DNA of 49,832 nucleotides from Chrysochromulina tobinii (taxonomy: Eukaryota; Haptophyta; Prymnesiales; Chrysochromulinaceae): NCBI GenBank assembly GCA_001275005.1, contig JWZX01002423.1, positions 1-49,832 of the forward strand, written 5' to 3'. Shown here piece by piece: positions 28,097 through 38,427 of this stretch. Position 1 is the first letter of the stretch. Each line of letters starts with the position of its first letter. The notes below the pieces were generated by a model. The model saw nothing but the letters and a program-made list of their open reading frames with translations, was not told where the DNA came from and did no database searches. Both the position numbers and the translations under genes were made by a program.

Positions 28097-28978
28097 ATGG
28101 TAGCCTCTCAGACGTGTCCAGTCAAGGACTCGCCATCCGTCGCGAGCGGATGTCCGGTGGCTCCCGCAACTGCAGCAAACGGCACCGCCAGCCTGACGAG
28201 CGCCACCGCCTCGGGATGCGGCGCCGGCGGCGGCGGCGGCAGCAGCAGCAACACTGCTGGGGCCCCCGTGGCGAGCCGCTGCCCGGTGCAGCGGCGCGGA
28301 GTCGACGCCGGCGCCGGCGCCGACGTGCTCAACCCGGCGAACGCCATGCCGGTGACGCCCAACCAGCAGCCAGCGCCTGGCCAGCGCGCACCGCTCTCGA
28401 CCCACCGCGTCACCTCGACGATCCCAAGCGCGGAGCGCACGGAACCGCGCTGGGTGTACCCGTCCGAACAGATGTTCTTCAACGCCATGCGCCGCAAGGG
28501 GTACGACCCGCGTGAAGAGGAGATGGGGATGGTCGTGGCCATCCATAACTCGGTCAACGAGCGCACGTGGGTGCAGGTGCTCGAGTACGAGGGCACGCTG
28601 TACCCTGAATGCGTCGACACGCTCCAGCTCGTGCGCTTCGTCGGCAAGCCCGACGAGCCCACCCTTAAGGCGCGCGCCCGCGCCCTCACCGGGTACGCCA
28701 AGCCCTTCGACCGGCACGACTGGGTGCTTTCGCGCTGTGGAAAGGAGGTCACGTACCTCATCGACTTTTACAACGGCACGCCGACGCCTCTGAAGCCGGT
28801 GGCGATGCACATCGACGCGCGCCCCGCCGCCGACGACCTGCAGAGCGCGTGGGATCGCGCTCGCATGCCCTTCGTGCGTTTTTGGCGATCGGTCCGCCCG
28901 CAGCAGGCCGCCGCTGCAGCGACGGCCGCCGCTGCGTACCCCGCCGGAGGAGCCGCCGCCTCGAGCAAGGCGAACTAG
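28097..28978 (+). CDS. HCCS: Holocytochrome c synthase (cytochrome c-type heme lyase)
   Basis: It attaches heme covalently to apocytochrome c (or c1) in the mitochondrial intermembrane space. The chosen ATG at 28097 gives 293 residues, near the 270 of yeast and human enzymes, and places the family's Cys-Pro heme-regulatory motifs at the N-terminus (TCPVKDSP and GCPVAPA). Diagnostic blocks are NPANAMPVTPNQQPAPGQ, LSTHRVTSTIP, WVYPSEQMFFNAMRRKGYDP, the heme-ligand region VVAIHNSVNERTWVQVLEYE, and GYAKPFDRHDWVLSRCGKEV. The His in IHN corresponds to the axial heme ligand of human HCCS. The linker between CP motifs and the core is unusually Gly/Ser/Ala-rich. Presence of this System III enzyme indicates mitochondrial cytochrome c maturation of the opisthokont/alga type. 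Confidence 0.96.
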   Translation: MVASQTCPVKDSPSVASGCPVAPATAANGTASLTSATASGCGAGGGGGSSSNTAGAPVASRCPVQRRGVDAGAGADVLNPANAMPVTPNQQPAPGQRAPLSTHRVTSTIPSAERTEPRWVYPSEQMFFNAMRRKGYDPREEEMGMVVAIHNSVNERTWVQVLEYEGTLYPECVDTLQLVRFVGKPDEPTLKARARALTGYAKPFDRHDWVLSRCGKEVTYLIDFYNGTPTPLKPVAMHIDARPAADDLQSAWDRARMPFVRFWRSVRPQQAAAAATAAAAYPAGGAAASSKAN

Positions 28979-29466
28979 AGGAGGCGCTAGCGCGCCAGAG
29001 ACCATTAGAGGAGGCATATCGGACCGCGTGTATTCGACGATGCGTCCGTGTGTGTATCTGTATGGAGGGCCCTACATGTAGATGCCTGTGCCCGCGCGCT
29101 GTGGAAATCGAGTCACAACATGTGTCTTTATTATCACACGTACTGTGATTTTCTTACTCCCCGGGTTCGCGGTGTTTAACCTTAACCTGGGGTCCGGGTC
29201 CAGACATCATGCCAGACATGTGACCGTTACCAGATCTAGGCGTACTCGCGTACACAATTGCGCGTACAAGCACAGAAGTCAAGTAACGAGTACCAGTCAC
29301 ATGCGAGTACTCAGTACTTGTGTTGACCGAGGGGTGAAAAAACATCCTTTGAGACTGCGACGGTGTGCATGGGTGGGGTTAGCCATTTGCGCGGGGGACC
29401 GCGACGAAACTGACTGCCAAACCGAATCACGACCTCTTGAGTTCTTGCGCGAGCCACCACTCCACG
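28979..29466. other. Intergenic region after HCCS
   Basis: About 490 bases, relatively AT-rich in the middle. No coding frame, RNA gene or repeat was recognised. A frame open from 29437 begins with TTG and is not used. Confidence 0.45.
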
Positions 29467-30741
29467 ATGCTCAAGGATGAGGCTGGAAGAGAGGTTCAGG
29501 TGCACATGCCGCTCCTCTTGTGGTTAGTCAACAACTGGCTCATGGTCGAGCCGCTCCTGAAGGAAGTCACCTCGCGCAAACTGGATGCAAAGCACGACAC
29601 AATACTGCTTGATGTACGGACAAGGAGAGGCGTAGAACTGGCTACGCTTGACCCGAGGCACGTGTTTGCGGAAGCGCGCACGATCGAGCTGACAGCGATT
29701 CGGGGGACTCTGTCAGAGCATCCCTTCCTCTACGATGGCAAATGGACAAAGGGCGTTGTCGTTCACATCAAACAGGCAGTGAAAACCACCAAAGGCGCAA
29801 AGGGACCATGCTGCTTGTTTGCTTACGGCGACTCGTGCGTGCACGCCCCGGATCAGGACGATCCTAAAGCCGACTTTTACATGAGCATCGCGTCACACTT
29901 TGCGGACGACCTCCGAGCAATCGCTGAGAAAAATCTCACGCCAGCATTGAGAGAGCACCAGCAACGGGCCCTCCTGGAGCAGGGGACGAGCTTCCAGCCA
30001 CTGCTCCCTGCCGCAAAGCCTACTCCGACCGCTCCGCCCGCTGCCCCGCCCCCCGGCTTGCCCGCCGTCGGCACGGCCCGTAGGCGGCCACCTGCCAAGC
30101 TGTCCCCCGCAGAACCGCGAGCTGCGCCGTTGCCAGCGGCAGCATCCTCACTGCTCGCGGCGTCGCCACATCTGATCGGCTTGGAGCCACCCGCCCCACT
30201 GCCGCCGGCCGCATCGCTGCCAACGCCGCCAGCCGCAGCGCTGCCCGTTGCATCGCCGTCCGCGACAGCGCCCGCTACAGCGCCCAAATCAGCGCCCGCT
30301 ACAGCGCCCGCTACCGCGCCCGCTACCGCGCCCGCTACAGCGCCCATAACAGCACCCGCTACAGCGCCCGCTACAGCGCCCATATCAGCGCAGCTCCAAG
30401 ACGCCGGACCTCTCTCGGCGGCGACGATGCGACCGGTGCAGGTTGGCGACCGGTGCACCGTCAGCGGCCTTCGGGGGCGGGCGGATCTCAACGGCCGGAC
30501 GTGCGTGCTCCTCACCTTCTCCGAAGATCGCTGGGGCATCGAAGTCGAGGGCAGCAAAGAGTGCGTGCGCGTGAAGCTCGCGAATCTGGTGCTCGTCGAA
30601 GGTGCGGAGACGCGAAGCATCGAGCTCACGCGAGATATCGATCTCGCGGAGCTCCGGGAGCGCACGCGAGAAGCACTGAGCTCTATCCGAGTGGACCTCG
30701 CGCCCGCCTGCTCTGTGAGCCAACTGGACAGAGTCGACTAA
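29467..30741 (+). CDS. Protein with Pro/Ala repeat linker and SH3-like C-terminal module
   Basis: The ATG at 29467 (MLKDEAGREVQVHM) gives 424 residues. Residues 1-175 form a compact domain I do not recognise, with alternating hydrophobic strands, TKGVVVHIKQAVKTTKG and a CCLFAYGDSCVHA stretch. Residues 176-310 are Pro/Ala-rich, with a 12-base minisatellite encoding (PATA)n. Residues 320-375 (VGDRCTVSGLRGRADLNGRTCVL ... CVRVKLANLVLV, cited in part) resemble the small beta-barrel repeat found with ankyrin or MYND proteins in algae, where GL..R.DLNG is conserved. The helical tail is acidic. Function unknown. Confidence 0.75.
   Translation: MLKDEAGREVQVHMPLLLWLVNNWLMVEPLLKEVTSRKLDAKHDTILLDVRTRRGVELATLDPRHVFAEARTIELTAIRGTLSEHPFLYDGKWTKGVVVHIKQAVKTTKGAKGPCCLFAYGDSCVHAPDQDDPKADFYMSIASHFADDLRAIAEKNLTPALREHQQRALLEQGTSFQPLLPAAKPTPTAPPAAPPPGLPAVGTARRRPPAKLSPAEPRAAPLPAAASSLLAASPHLIGLEPPAPLPPAASLPTPPAAALPVASPSATAPATAPKSAPATAPATAPATAPATAPITAPATAPATAPISAQLQDAGPLSAATMRPVQVGDRCTVSGLRGRADLNGRTCVLLTFSEDRWGIEVEGSKECVRVKLANLVLVEGAETRSIELTRDIDLAELRERTREALSSIRVDLAPACSVSQLDRVD
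30260..30390. repeat. In-frame minisatellite encoding (PATA)n
   Basis: About ten tandem copies of a 12-base unit of the form GCTACAGCGCCC, with scattered substitutions, inside the Pro/Ala linker of the preceding gene. Confidence 0.85.
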
Positions 30742-31004
30742 GCACTGCGTCGTCAACGCACACATTCACAGAGAGCGCTGGTTTTTGCAGGCTCCCGTCT
30801 ACGGAAGCTGCACGCTCCACATGCCTGCGGAGAAGGCAGATTCCACGAGGTCCTTTCGAGGACCTGATTATTGACGACTTTACATATGCGGAGATTTAAA
30901 GAACGACGTAGCTTAATTTGAGACTAAACTTTCCGAAGTACTGTACTGTAGAGCATCCAGAGCTCTCCACCTCCGAATGATCTCCGTCGAAATTGCGCGT
31001 CGAA

Positions 31005-32516
31005 ATGACCTCTTTTCGGCATCTTCTCAGTCCCGTACTGATGGCTTCCGAGGGCTGGATGGCTGCAGAGAGTCGGACGGCTGCAGAGAGTCGGATGATA
31101 CAGCTCAAGCGCGAAATTCAGCACGCTGGCAAAGGCACTGCGAACCAGCTGCCAGGAGACTCACCTCTCTTAGTGGCGCCGCTGCGGCACCCCGGCACAG
31201 ATACGAGGCTCATTGCTGAGCTAAGTGCCCAGCTTCATGAGTCACAAGCGGAGTCGAGAGTGCTGAGCAAGGAGGTAGCTGCACTCAAGGAACAAATCGT
31301 GCAGCTGCAGACGCAGCACACGACGCAACAGCAGCTCGTCCACCAGACGCTTCAGAGTATGCAAGAGCAGTTGCAGCAGCACCACGATCACCTTCAGCAC
31401 TTCCACCAGTTGCAATCTGGTCCAGGCAATGGGCGCAGTCCGAGCGCCAACGGGCACGCGGCGCACGAGCACACGGTGGTGGTGGGCGCAGTGCCGGCAG
31501 CGCATCCGCGCTTGGCTGCGTGCTCCCAGGCGCAAGCCGTGCCCTGCCACGCCATGCACATGCAGCCCCGCGCCCAATTGCATTACAGCGCGTCTCAGAT
31601 GAGTGTACCACTCTCCTCGATGAGCCAGCCGACGCCCGGGCTGATGGCCTCGCTCACCTCTCCGAACACGTCGCCACTGATCTCCGCCGAGCCCAGAGTG
31701 GAGGAGCGGACTAGAAGCGGACGCACTGGGGGCAGTGGGGGCTCATCACAAGTGGCCTCGCACTGCGCCTCGCCGTGGCAGCAGCTGGCGCACGACCCCG
31801 CGACAGCCGCGCTGCCGAGGTGGGGCGTGCAGATGCGCGCGCCTCAGAACAGGCTGATGGCGCCGCCTCACAACCCGTCAAGCTCGACCTGCCCACCGCT
31901 GCCCGTGTTCGTAGGTGGACTTGGCGGCACCGACGAGGGCTGCAGCTACGGAGGGAGCGCATGGGGCGCGGAACCGTCGCCTGCGCCCGGCACCGGCACC
32001 GACGGCACGGCGTCCGGCATGAGCCGTCCAATCTCGTCCAATCTCGATCTCCTTGCCAAGCTCTCGATGTCCTCCCCACCCCTTGAGCATCGGACGGTGG
32101 TCGGGCTGCCGCCTCTTCCCGCAGTCGAGGCGGGCTCAACCTCGCCCATGGGGGCGAAGCGGATGCGCGACGAGCGCGGCAGCACGCAGGCGGAGACGTT
32201 GAGAGCGCTAGCGTTGAAAGACCATGCGAGCACGAGTGAGTCCAGCCTCTGCAGCGAGTCTTCCGCCGATGATCCCATCGCTTCAGGCCTGCCCACGGTT
32301 CCCGAAGACTTTGACGAGCCCAAACCCACCAGTGCCCGAACGATGCCGGAGCCGGAGGACCAGCAACGCGACGTTGTGCTGCCCACGGCGGAGGTCGCAC
32401 ACCCGCACGCGCAGGCGCGCCCCGTACGAAGCCCGTGCTCCCTCCCGCTCCCTTATGCCCGATCGAACAACCCTGTACCGTCGGCCTTCAGCCTGCCGAA
32501 TGGCGCGCCGTCATAG
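31005..32516 (+). CDS. Gln/His-rich coiled-coil protein, function unknown
   Basis: A 503-residue protein. The frame extends to a TTG at 30993, but the first ATG is at 31005. A duplicated AAESRTAAESR near the N-terminus reflects a 16- to 18-base DNA duplication at about 31061-31098. Residues 70-140 form a coiled coil ending in a Gln/His-rich run (QEQLQQHHDHLQHFHQLQ). The rest is disordered and rich in Ser, Pro, Gly and Thr, with PTSARTMPEPEDQQRD near the C-terminus. Such composition is common in transcriptional or RNA-granule proteins, but there is no DNA-binding domain. The family is unknown. Confidence 0.65.
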   Translation: MTSFRHLLSPVLMASEGWMAAESRTAAESRMIQLKREIQHAGKGTANQLPGDSPLLVAPLRHPGTDTRLIAELSAQLHESQAESRVLSKEVAALKEQIVQLQTQHTTQQQLVHQTLQSMQEQLQQHHDHLQHFHQLQSGPGNGRSPSANGHAAHEHTVVVGAVPAAHPRLAACSQAQAVPCHAMHMQPRAQLHYSASQMSVPLSSMSQPTPGLMASLTSPNTSPLISAEPRVEERTRSGRTGGSGGSSQVASHCASPWQQLAHDPATAALPRWGVQMRAPQNRLMAPPHNPSSSTCPPLPVFVGGLGGTDEGCSYGGSAWGAEPSPAPGTGTDGTASGMSRPISSNLDLLAKLSMSSPPLEHRTVVGLPPLPAVEAGSTSPMGAKRMRDERGSTQAETLRALALKDHASTSESSLCSESSADDPIASGLPTVPEDFDEPKPTSARTMPEPEDQQRDVVLPTAEVAHPHAQARPVRSPCSLPLPYARSNNPVPSAFSLPNGAPS

Positions 32517-33523
32517 CTTAGACGCGCCCGGTGCATGAGGGCTCAACCATGTACATGTACGAGAATTTGAGAGGAAGGGCGCTCCAACCGCCCCGCACTC
32601 CGCATGACGCGCCATTGAACCGGAACGATCAACGCATCCCGCGCGTACCGTACCCGCCCCGGGACCGGTCTGCGGTCCTCCCAGAGCCGGGTACACTGTG
32701 CGGAGCGTCTAGCGTAGAGCCAGGTCGCGACGACGCCGACGTACGCGTGACGGGAAGGGGAATCGGCCAGAGGCCCAGAGCCACGCAGACCGGGCATCGT
32801 GTGACCGTGTGACGGGCTATCCGCCACACGGCCTTAGTGCTTCGGAGAGCGTTAGACCCTCCGGCGTTTACTTATTTAACTTTAGTACATTTGTTAGATA
32901 GATCTAAGGTAGACCTAAGAATCCGCATGCGGCCGCGGGCGGCGGTTGACCCCCCACTAAGACCGCGCGCGCCGACCCGCGACAGCGCGCCGACTTACCC
33001 GGAACCCGCGCGACCGCCGAGCGCGACACGTGAAATCCCTAATCCGGCAAGCCGGGCATGCGGCAATTCCGGGAGAAGCGCAAGCGGGATGAAAACGCAA
33101 CTTCTTAAAGCTACACACGCACAGGACTCCCGCCCTCTCTCCGAGACGCGCTACACGACGCACTCAAATAATAGACGATCACGATACGCACTAACCGGCG
33201 CACGTGCAGCCCCTCGAGAGCTCGAGGGTTCTGGGTTGCCCCATGTCGCATGTGCCACACACATCCACAGTCCAGTCGCAGTCGCGCTCCCCGTCCTCAC
33301 CACACCGAGGGCACGTCGACTCATCACAACGGGTCCGAGCGAGCTGCGAGATTCCTGCCGGTACCGCTCACCATGGCACCGCGTGGGTTCGAGTGTTGGG
33401 AGCGGAGGGGCCATGCCGGCGCGCCTCCAGCCGCCGGGCCGCCGCTGCGCCTCCGCCGTCACCATCACCAGTGGCGGCTTGCGGTTCGCGCAATACCAAG
33501 GGTCGCTAGACGCGCGGGCCCGC
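32517..33523. other. About 1 kb intergenic region between convergent genes
   Basis: No frame with host codon bias and no known domain. A long plus-strand frame covering 32837-34333 is the antisense shadow of the gamma-CA gene. Around 32870-32920 there is an AT-rich stretch with AGATCTAAGGTAGACCTAAG, a short imperfect repeat of TAGA/CCTAAG. Nothing else is recognisable. Confidence 0.45.
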
Positions 33524-34465
33524 CTACTTTTTGGCCTTGACGGCCGCCATCTCCTCCTTGAGCTGGTAGAGCGTACCATAGGGCAAGAACTCGTCGGCAT
33601 GCTTGGCGGCGAGAGCAGCCGTCGCTTCGGCCGACACCTGGAACTGTGCGAGCTCCTCCTTGGAGAGTTTCCGAATATAGGCGGCCGGGCTGCCGCCGTA
33701 CACCTCGCCCGAGGGCACGCGCGCGCCGCTCGGCAGCAGCGAGCCCGCCTCGAGCATGGCATTCGGCTCCACGAGCGAGCCCTCCTGCAGGATGCAGCCG
33801 TCGCCCACTACCGAGTTGTCGTCGACGGTGCACGCGCGCATGATGCAGCCCTGCCCGATGGTCACGTAGTCGCCCACATATGTGCGGGCCGAGAAGCCCG
33901 TCGGGTTGATCGCCGCCGACTGGATCACCGTCCGGTCGCCGATGCTGCTGAAGCCGCCGATGTGGATAGTGCTCTGATCGGCGCGGATGACGGCGCCGTA
34001 CCACACGGACGACAAGTCCTTGATCTCGACGCTGCCGATGACCGACGCGTTGGGAGCGACAAACACGCCGCTGCTCAGCTTCGGCCGCTGGTCGAAGAGG
34101 TTCATCAGCGCGCGGTGCCTGCAGATCTTCTCCTGGAAGATCCAGTTGTCCTGCGCCCGCGCACCCATGCGCTGGAGCGCCTGCCCCGTCTCGCGAAAAC
34201 CACGGCCGATGCCGACGACAACCCTGCGAGGGCGCGCAACGAGCGCGTCAGGCGCACCTCGGGAGGCCGCTCGCGCGCGATGCACAAGTGGCGGCAGAGG
34301 CGCGCGTGCGTGCAGCGCTTTGGGCGCAATTAGGCGCTGCAGTCCCGAAGGGTGTGCTGCGCGTGTCCGCACGCGGGCTGCACTGCGGTCTGAAGCGAGC
34401 ACGCTAGCCATCATGATGGCCGCCACCGTGTCGCAGGCCATGACGCACCTCCGCATGAGAGACAT
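33524..34465 (-). CDS. Gamma-carbonic-anhydrase-like protein (mitochondrial complex I type), zinc ligands missing
   Basis: The ATG at 34465 gives 313 residues; the frame extends four codons further to a TTG. An Arg/Ala/Ser-rich leader of about 80 residues suggests mitochondrial import. The domain starts with GFRETGQALQRMGARAQ, closely matching the N-terminus of plant gamma-CA subunits of complex I. The left-handed beta-helix follows (FVAPNASVIGSVEIKDLSSVWYG in part, GGFSSIGDRTVI, VGDYVTIGQGCIM, IPSGEVWGGNPA-like VPSGEVYGGSPAAYIRKL). In catalytic gamma-CAs three His bind zinc; at the aligned positions here I read Ile (TVIQSAA), Gln (TIGQ) and Arg (IMRACT). It is therefore probably a structural gamma-CA-like subunit of the complex I membrane arm, not an active enzyme. 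The alignment is from memory of plant sequences. Confidence 0.88.
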   Translation of the reverse strand: MSLMRRCVMACDTVAAIMMASVLASDRSAARVRTRAAHPSGLQRLIAPKALHARAPLPPLVHRARAASRGAPDALVARPRRVVVGIGRGFRETGQALQRMGARAQDNWIFQEKICRHRALMNLFDQRPKLSSGVFVAPNASVIGSVEIKDLSSVWYGAVIRADQSTIHIGGFSSIGDRTVIQSAAINPTGFSARTYVGDYVTIGQGCIMRACTVDDNSVVGDGCILQEGSLVEPNAMLEAGSLLPSGARVPSGEVYGGSPAAYIRKLSKEELAQFQVSAEATAALAAKHADEFLPYGTLYQLKEEMAAVKAKK

Positions 34466-34640
34466 CTTCGAGGGCAAGGCTTGTCAAGCTTTATGCCACT
34501 GCCCGAGAGGCACAGAGAAACTTAGCATCGCGGCGCGTCGAAGCGAGCACAATCAGCTTGAGTGTGACCTTTCAACGTGATTCAAATTCGTAGTTGGCGA
34601 ACTCGTTCGTGCTCAAAAAAACGCCGTGGCGGGCACATGA

Positions 34641-34675
34641 CTTGACTTGACTTGACTTGACTTGACTTGACTTGA
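34641..34675. repeat. (CTTGA)7 microsatellite just upstream of the ankyrin gene
   Basis: Seven perfect copies of CTTGA end 21 bases before the ATG at 34697. The same pentamer array is found upstream of the coiled-coil gene at 2272-2297. Confidence 0.95.
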
Positions 34676-34696
34676 GCCTTCGGTTGACGACAGGAT

Positions 34697-37600
34697 ATGC
34701 CATCGTCCAAGGTTGCGCCTGAGCCGCCTCCGGCGGAGGCGGAGGCGGCGGAGGCGGCTGCCTCATCTTCTACACCGATGCCCCGCGCTCCCATTCTGAA
34801 ACGTCTCGCGGAGATCGATCGCTCAATCGCCAAGATGCTGGTAGAACCCAACCTCGATGGCTACAAGACGCTGCCACTGCACACGGCAGCGCGGCGCGGC
34901 GACATGCGCGAGGTGGCGCAGTTGCTCCCTGCTCATCGCGAGGCCCTCTCACAGCGCGATGAGTCCGGCTGGATGCCGCTGCACCACGCGTGCTGCGCGG
35001 GCCGGCGCTTGATCTACCGCATCCCATGCGCGACGACCAAGCTGGTCGACTCGGCGGACCGCGACAAGCTGATGGCGGAGCTAGTTAAACTGATCGAAGC
35101 TGCGACGGCCGCCGCGGAGGCGCTCGAGCCGACCGAAGAGCCCACGGGCGGCGACGACGGCGCGGGCGTGAGCTTCAGCACGAAGCTCGCGCGGTTGCTC
35201 GACGACCACATCCCGGACGCGCCGCGCTACCGGGACGCGCCGCTGCCGTCCATCGGCGGCGACGCGGGTGCGGGCGTCGGGGCGCCCGCCTCGCCCAAGC
35301 GCGGAGGCCGCAAGAAGCCCCTCCCGCCGATCGCGGAGAACGCGGCTGGCAGCGCGCCTGGGACTTCGTCGGACGCTTCAGTGGGCAAGCGCGCTGAGGC
35401 GAACGCGCTGCGCCAGCTGCGCGAGGAGCAGCCCAAGGGCATCTGGGTCGAGGTGGCCTGGGTGCGCCCGGGCCAAATGGGCAACGGTGTGCCGCTCACG
35501 GGAGCCGCCGCGGAGGAGGCGAAGGAAAAGGCCTTCATCGAGATTATTCTGATGCAGCTGCACGATTCCGAGTACGAGAGCCACGTGGCTCGTGTACAGG
35601 CCGCGGGTTCGGGCGTAGGCCGGCTGATTGAAAAGGCGCCGCTCGACGTCGCGATGTCCGCCATCGGGCGCGGCCTCAACGTGTGGCCTCCCACTTTTGA
35701 GCGCATGCGCAACCAGTTCGAGTTGCCCGAGATCGACGCGCCTCCGCCCGAGGAGTACGCCGCGACGAGCTCCTCGAATGACCTCTGATGGCTCCTCGAA
35801 TGACCTCTGATGGCTCCTCGAATGACCTCTGATGGCCTCTGGAATGACCTCTGATGGCCTCTGGAATGACCTCTGATGGCCTCTTGATGGCCGCTGATGG
35901 TCGCTGAGTGCGTTCCCTCATCAGGTACGACGAAGAGCTCCTCGGTCCGAAGTCCTTGCTCGAGCAGGGCTGTGTGCTGAACACGCTGGGGCAGAGGTCG
36001 GTGGTTCGTCTGACCGGGCTCATGGTCGACGGATCGCGCCTTCAGTATACGGGCAGCGCGTACAAGGACGTCTCCGTGCGCGCGACGCTCGTGGTGCGGA
36101 CCACGGCAGAGGAGCTCAAGGCGCAGGAGGAGGCCGCCAATGCGGCCGTGGGAGATGAGGGTGGCGACGACTACGAGCCGATGGCGCTGCGCGTGATGAG
36201 CGGCAACCCGGCGATGAACGCGAAGACAACGACGCGTCCCCGGCCTTCGTCCCTCGACTGGGGCGCCGAGCAGCTCACTCTCGAGCTGCCGGGCCCCGTG
36301 CAGCTGCCCATCTTCGTGCAGTTCCTCATCCGCGCGAAGGATGCAAACGGGCAGGCTGTGACGCTCGGTCACGCGCTCGGCATCATCGATTCACTCAACG
36401 GGTCGCTCAACGTCACCATGATCGACGAGTCTGACATGGCCGAGGCAGGCTATTCGGCGCCACCCTCGCCCCCCGACTCCGAGCCTCCCTCGCCGCCCTC
36501 GTTCTCGCCGCCTCGTTCTCGGCCGCCCTCGCCGCCGCCCTCGCCGCCGCATGCGATGCTCGCGTGGGGCAGTGACGCCGGCTCGGCGCCCCCCAGGCCC
36601 CCCTCGGCGGCGAAGGGAGTCGACCCGGCCGTGTTGCAGCAGCGCCTGTCCTTGCACCCGCGGAGGCCGCCGCCTCTGCCGTTGATGGCGCCGGCCGACC
36701 AACTCCCGCCCTCGCCGTGCCCCTCACCGCCGGGCTCGGATCGTCCGATGACAGCACCGGATGGGCGCGGCTCGGGTAACGGCCGCGGTGGCAATGGCTC
36801 GGGCAGCGGCTCCGATGGGCGGCCGTCGACAGCGCCTGGTGGCGGCGGCGAGGTGTCTCAGAAGCCGATCTTGCCGATCACGACGCAGAAACCGACTGAT
36901 CTGCTCAAGGTCGAGGTGGAGCACGCTTACAAGGCCGTCGCCCAGGGCCATAATGCGGAGGAGAGAAAGGGCCCCGACGCCCTGATCTTGCGCTGCGCTT
37001 ACGCCGTGTCGACGCCCTTCCCAGCCCTCTCGGCCGACTTTTTGCGCACGCGCCAAGACGAGAGCACGCTGCGCGCGATGAACGGCGGCGTGGCCTCCGA
37101 CGACGACGCTGGCAAGAAGCCCCAGCTGACTGGCCCGCCGCCCCTCGGCAGCTTCGCCCAAGGTTTGCTCTTCGATGGGCCCGCGTGCGTGCGTGAGCTA
37201 CTCAAGCACGGTGCTCCGGTGGGTGGGACGGACCTCGTGACCTCAACGCCGCTGCACAAGGCCGTCGCCAACGGCGACCAGCGTGCGATGCAGCTGCTGC
37301 TCGGCGGGGGCGCGGACATCAACTTCCAGAACATGTACGGCGACACGCCCGTGCACCGTGCCGTCGAGAACTCGCGCCTGTACACATTCACGCATCTGCA
37401 GCGCATGGGCGCCGACATCAACCGGCCCAACAAGGTGGGCAACACACCGCTGCACCTGGCGGCCGCGATCGGGCACGTGCAGCTCGTGCGAGCGCTCCTC
37501 ACGGCGGGCGCGGGCGTGATGAACTACAATCTGCGCGGCCAGGTGCCGTTGCACGTGGCCGTCGCGGCTGGCAAGAAGGAGGCGCTCAAGGAGTTCGTCG

Positions 37601-38313
37601 CGTTCCACAATAACCGCAAGCTCCCTTGGGCCACGCTGTGTACGCAGGCCTCCAACGACACGCCGCTACACGTGGCCGTGCGCACGTTGCGCATCCCTCT
37701 CTTCGTTTGGATGGTCGACAATGGTGGTTTCTCGGCCGGGATGGTGATGAAGAACGTGGAGAACATTGACCCCATGAAGCACCTCAAGAAGGCGCAAGGC
37801 TTGCTCAAGAAGATGCAGGGCTACCAGAAAAAGGTGGACAAGGCAGATAAGAAGGGTGCCCCGAAGCCACCGATGCCCGCGGCCATCATCCCACCGGCGC
37901 CACCGCCGCCAGACCTGCGCCCGCTCGCCGAGCAGATGGCGACTCAGAAGCAGGGCTCCATCCAGGCGTACCTGATGGAGGACCCGATCTACGTCAACTT
38001 CCACGAGGTGCCCGCGCCGCCGCCGGAGCCCAAGGGCAAGAAGAAGAAGGGTGGGGGCAAGGCCAAGAAGGAGAAGCTGATCCCGCCACCGCCCTTTATT
38101 TGCACGCTCGGCCAGGCGCTCGAGGTTGAGCGCACCGAACGAAGGGGCGCGCCCTACATAGGAGAGAAGCTCAAAGACATGGAAAAGAAGTACGAGGAGG
38201 AGAAGAAGGCCGCTGAGAAGATCGCCGCCGAGAAGGCCAAGCTCAAGGCGCAGGCGGAGAAGGAGGCCGCAGCTAAGGCCGCAAAGGACAAGCCGGCGGG
38301 CAAGAAGAAGTAG
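34697..38313 (+). CDS. Ankyrin-repeat protein with Pro-rich and Lys-rich regions, two exons
   Basis: Exons 34697-35754 and 35925-38313 give about 1148 residues. Exon 1 starts with an Ala/Glu-rich stretch and an ankyrin-like pair (LPLHTAARRGDMREVAQLL, WMPLHHACCAGRR). Exon 2 continues with YDEELLGPKSLLEQGCVLN and a beta-rich domain, then a long (PPSPP)n-type linker at about 530-565. Canonical ankyrin repeats cover about 785-950 (TPLHKAVANGDQRAMQLLL, TPVHRAVENSRLYTF, TPLHLAAAIGHVQLVRALL, VPLHVAVAAGKKEALKEF, TPLHVAVRTLRIPLF). The C-terminus is a Lys/Glu/Ala coiled coil ending AKDKPAGKKK. Role unknown; a scaffold is inferred from the repeats, and a Lys-rich helical tail is also common in flagellar proteins. 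Splicing restores a GAG codon and the frame exactly. Confidence 0.85.
35755..35924 (+). other. Introner-like intron in the ankyrin gene
   Basis: 170 bases, GT-AG, inserted after the second base of a Glu codon. Its first 22 bases (GTACGCCGCGAC then GAGCTCCTCG) nearly repeat the start of exon 2 (GTACGACGA then AGAGCTCCTCG), with a two-base difference in length. The interior has five tandem copies of a 22-base unit around GAATGACCTCTGATGG. The last 40 bases (TGATGGCCGCTGATGG to CCCTCATCAG) match the end of the intron at 19579-19670. Confidence 0.85.
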
Positions 38314-38427
38314 GGCGGTGCCACGTGATCGGCACATGAGGGGGCATGACGTGTGGCATGGTGATGACGATGCGCCGGATCTCGCCGGATCTCGCTGGAG
38401 TCCCCCTCGTGTGGAGGGTTGACGCGC

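Noticed and set aside
27364-28515. A 383-codon plus-strand frame near HCCS
   Set aside because: It overlaps HCCS in another frame, and only the HCCS frame has family motifs.
32837-34333. A 498-codon plus-strand open frame
   Set aside because: It is antisense to the clearly homologous gamma-CA-like gene; GC-rich DNA readily opens opposite frames.
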